A stretch of 16,689 bases of DNA, from assembly GCA_047619685.1 (NCBI GenBank), contig JBLHLC010000062.1:1-16689 (forward strand), in the 5' to 3' direction. This DNA is from JABDJZ01 sp047619685. Its GTDB lineage: Bacteria > Bacteroidota > Rhodothermia > Rhodothermales > UBA10348. A program made the translations under genes and the position numbers. Below are positions 15,701 to 16,689 of the stretch, piece after piece (position 1 is the first letter of the stretch; each line of letters begins with the position of its first letter). The notes under the pieces are model-generated. The model did no database searches. It was not told the DNA's origin and worked only from the letters and a program-made list of their open reading frames with translations.

Positions 15701-16545
15701 GCGATTACGGTCTCGTGTTGCGGTCCTAACTCGGACTGCAATTCGTTCGCAATGTCATCAGGGTCCGCGGATACGCGTTCCATCACGACGCCCATCATCC
15801 TCTCCTTGAATCGGCGCGAGACCTCCTCAGCCAACGCGGAGGTGGCTTCGTCGCCAGAGAGTTGACCCAGGACATTGCTGAGGATCAGGTCCCCCGAGGA
15901 CGCCATTATCCGATCCATGGCCTCTGCCACAGACGGATGGTCGGCGTCAATTGTTTCGCTCGCCATGTCTACGACGCGGTCTGCATCGATGCCGCTGGCC
16001 CAGGCTTTTGCAGCAATTGCAGCACATAGTTTGTCTTTGACCGAATCAGCCAGCTCTTCGATTACACCGCTGTTTGATTCGGCGATGCTTTCGTAGGCCT
16101 GGCGGACCGTTTTGCCGTCGTCGGCCAGCCCCACAAGGGCTTTTTCCGAAATGGCCTTCAGGAGCTTCTTCTCGACACGACCAGCGGCTTCGTCCACCTC
16201 TGCATTCTCCAGGGCGGCCCCAGCGGCGGCATCAGAGATTGAGTCCAGATCAAGTTCCGTGACTTCGCTTGCAGCGCGTCTGATAAGATGCTTGCGGACA
16301 CCTTGGTTGAGACGCTCCATGTCGGCGGGATCAATCCCGATCTGCTCCATACTTTGCGAGGCCAGAGTGTCGGCGTCGCCCAACTCCTCCATCGCTTCTT
16401 GCATGACCAGGCGGAGGATTTTCTTCTTCAGGGCGTCCTTTGCTCCTGCGAGCTTTCTGTCATCCTGCCCTTCGAGCATGTGCTGAACCCCGTCTCGGCC
16501 CTTTCCGGCCGCCGAAGATCCTGCTTGGCTTGAGGTGCTACTCAT
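12766..16545 (-). CDS. GvpL/GvpF gas-vesicle domain fused to a 44-residue helical repeat protein
   Basis: 1259 aa from the ATG at 16545, which has GAGAAG five bases upstream; ATGs at 16548 and 16569 are alternatives. The frame stays open to an ATG at the window edge (16689), but those extra 48 residues are rich in Pro, Arg and Cys, unlike the rest, and look untranslated. Residues 37-700 are ~16 copies of an Ala/Asp/Glu-rich helical repeat, with residues 285-680 exactly nine units of 44. Residues 701-983 are a Pro/Ser/Lys-rich linker. Residues 984-1243 are a complete GvpL/GvpF domain (CYVYGYV, AIVSKVPAAEFGE, TVMPVRFGAVF, ITGPWPAYHF), followed by an acidic tail. No signal peptide or membrane helix: cytoplasmic. 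In gas-vesicle clusters GvpF/L is an accessory that binds the shell protein GvpA during assembly; family members are usually only ~200-300 aa. Role here is unknown: vesicle coat plus assembly factor, or scaffold of another structure. Confidence 0.88.
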   Translation of the reverse strand: MSSTSSQAGSSAAGKGRDGVQHMLEGQDDRKLAGAKDALKKKILRLVMQEAMEELGDADTLASQSMEQIGIDPADMERLNQGVRKHLIRRAASEVTELDLDSISDAAAGAALENAEVDEAAGRVEKKLLKAISEKALVGLADDGKTVRQAYESIAESNSGVIEELADSVKDKLCAAIAAKAWASGIDADRVVDMASETIDADHPSVAEAMDRIMASSGDLILSNVLGQLSGDEATSALAEEVSRRFKERMMGVVMERVSADPDDIANELQSELGPQHETVIAASRKTRMHLLSMVRERALASFEDSRAAAREALVEIDEDDKQIADATTALTHRLIKNIAERAMTQLGDADTAATAALKIARDSEQVIVTASNSVYETMARHVAEDARERCADADQLADAARDYMDPKDGTVSRAVSVVQSRLSELIANRAIASLDDGDRMKELAREAAKKEENIVQVTVDSLRESIMDDIIHQVGESFSDAGDTARRAKVRMGKGNAALIAASEVLKELVLEDLAKQATFTLLEPDKTGARAFERIDTEDPRFLRTTDNVRKRLIREIAEKSLQAVSESAEAAGEARQHISETDDALVSATAVLRDQLISDIARRGTDSLKDTRAVAQQSRGRIAADNESMVGASQALREMLLQDMVEMTREALQDAEKAAEEAMKRLNPTDEVFERVRSIFKERVLINVLGEAMREIGQNVSGPTQEAAMFHQALQALSARDAGRAGAWNGSGYQPSTPAPPLQSQSPTAERAPQVVTAEPPSLTVNPSPEGFWRQESTPNENPWDQGASPAKPQLVASPVAALQRAAVVTADATQTSSKDAGTPVMEDWGIPVEDISTPFSGGPASTDGWVRLSDIDGGSGNGVVALDPPEPIDDFIVTEFVHHEDNQLEEPDSQAKPTSSKPKSKPGKEEPYHGEIKFEVTIDGEPVWPDRDRKAASGTPSQKEDDRWAPSAQKSPSQADKVTTGKANSKAAPDMGWAGDDGLRCYVYGYVTASEISATPPEGVAALAEHPIRFVTLRGIRAIVSKVPAAEFGENELAESSKDAEWVKTKIRRHATVLDAFKTEGTVMPVRFGAVFENEADVAVMVSSEYDFIEGTLQRLKGKQEWSLRVTRDSDRLREKMATSERTVEDSLGAISTGVAQFIKDEMDKSGELADSEIVATVTENCIRRTHDALMPWSVDGAQKDIFTAPGVDMVFNAAYLVETSQLSDFQAEVERLSKELEPVGMTLDITGPWPAYHFVDSDEDSTTELAPVIA
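12814..13596 (-). other. GvpL/GvpF domain of the fusion protein
   Basis: About 260 residues with both halves of the family: an N-terminal alpha/beta part (CYVYGYV, IRFVTLRGIRAIVSKVP, AEFGE, HATVLDAF, TVMPVRFGAVF, then a helix and KGKQEWSLRV) and a C-terminal part ending in the hallmark GPWPAYHFV (usually GPWPPYSF). Nothing is truncated, so the domain is probably functional. It sits at the extreme C-terminus, with only an acidic tail after it. Confidence 0.9.
13597..14445 (-). other. Low-complexity linker of the fusion protein
   Basis: About 283 residues rich in Pro, Ser, Thr, Gln, Asp and Lys with no clear fold, probably disordered. One short ordered-looking island, IKFEVTIDGEPVWPDRD (around 13741-13790), has an alternating beta pattern and stands out from its surroundings. 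Confidence 0.75.
14446..16437 (-). repeat. Coding array of ~16 helical repeats, unit 44 residues (132 nt)
   Basis: Nine consecutive units at 14506-15693 (1188 nt) are each exactly 44 residues without gaps; flanking units are 41-45, one is short (29), and the last is partial. Approximate consensus: hydrophobic at 3, 7, 11, 15, 19; Asp/Glu-rich turn with D at 21; Ala at 26 and 29; Ile/Met at 33; hydrophobic at 40; Ala/Ser/Thr at 43-44. Examples of unit starts: TALTHRLIKNIAERA, DNVRKRLIREIAEKS, AVLRDQLISDIARRG. Copies are well diverged, so the duplications are old. Confidence 0.9.
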
Positions 16546-16550
16546 CATTG

Positions 16551-16556
16551 CTTCTC
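16551..16556 (-). promoter_or_regulatory. Ribosome binding site deciding the start of the fusion gene
   Basis: GAGAAG on the minus strand, five bases before the second of two adjacent ATGs (16545). It is the only Shine-Dalgarno-like site among the candidate starts at 16545, 16548, 16569 and 16689. Confidence 0.45.
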
Positions 16557-16572
16557 GTTTGATCGCCATTGT

Positions 16573-16608
16573 CGGCAGGCATTCAACCCGGAATGGGCCA
16601 TCCTGCCG
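16573..16608 (-). promoter_or_regulatory. Stem-loop in the 5' leader of the fusion gene
   Basis: CGGCAGG and CCTGCCG arms pair perfectly around an inner perfect CATTC/GAATG stem with a 6-nt loop. Together they give a 12-bp stem with a single 6-nt bulge on one side. It lies just before the candidate starts and is not followed by a T tract, so a leader or regulatory element is more likely than a terminator. Confidence 0.45.
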
Positions 16609-16689
16609 CCTGAGCGGGAAGCGAGAAACGTGCCCGTTGCCAGACGTTGTCTTGACCCGGACTCTGGGACAAGGGGCATAATCGGGCAT

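Noticed and set aside
16546..16689. Extending the fusion protein to the ATG at the window edge
   Set aside because: The added 48 residues differ sharply in composition, have no visible ribosome binding site within the window, and contain the strong leader stem-loop; the internal ATG with GAGAAG is preferred, though extension cannot be excluded.

Overview
The window is GC-rich, densely coded bacterial DNA with short intergenic gaps. The large protein at the left has the conserved N-terminal block and C-terminal Phe of the SprA-like outer-membrane proteins of the Bacteroidota/FCB group. Together with the high GC, this suggests a GC-rich FCB lineage such as Rhodothermota; that assignment is inference only. 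No rRNA, tRNA, transposase, integrase or CRISPR was seen.

Layout. (1) 1-329: no gene. It holds a 20-bp tandem repeat array running off the left edge, then several inverted repeats. (2) 330-3830 (-): a secreted, probably outer-membrane beta-barrel protein of 1166 aa. It is divergent from (3) 3953-5338 (+): an FprA/adrenodoxin-reductase-type ferredoxin-NADP reductase. (4) 7976-5377 (-): a copper-export pair, copA then copZ, overlapping by ATGA. (5) 8161-10152 (+): a LacI-family regulator followed six bases later by purC. (6) 12627-10193 (-): a tight run of a LolC/E-like permease, a peroxiredoxin, moaD and moaE. (7) 16545-12766 (-): a very large protein carrying a C-terminal GvpL/GvpF gas-vesicle domain, closed by a clear rho-independent terminator.

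Most of these are housekeeping genes: copper detoxification, purine synthesis, molybdenum cofactor, peroxide defence, lipoprotein or export permease and electron transfer. The exception is the rightmost gene. About 660 residues of regular 44-residue helical repeats (nine consecutive units of exactly 44, with less regular units before and a partial one after) are joined through a ~280-residue disordered linker to a complete GvpL/GvpF domain. The hydrophobic spacing of the repeat is close to 11/3, the period of amphipathic helices that lie on surfaces. Known GvpC proteins also use helical repeats (33 residues in cyanobacteria) to coat gas vesicles. A protein combining a GvpC-like coat region with a GvpF/L assembly module, or a scaffold for another protein compartment, is the best candidate here for an undescribed system. 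No other gvp gene lies in the window, and the sequence upstream of this gene is out of view.
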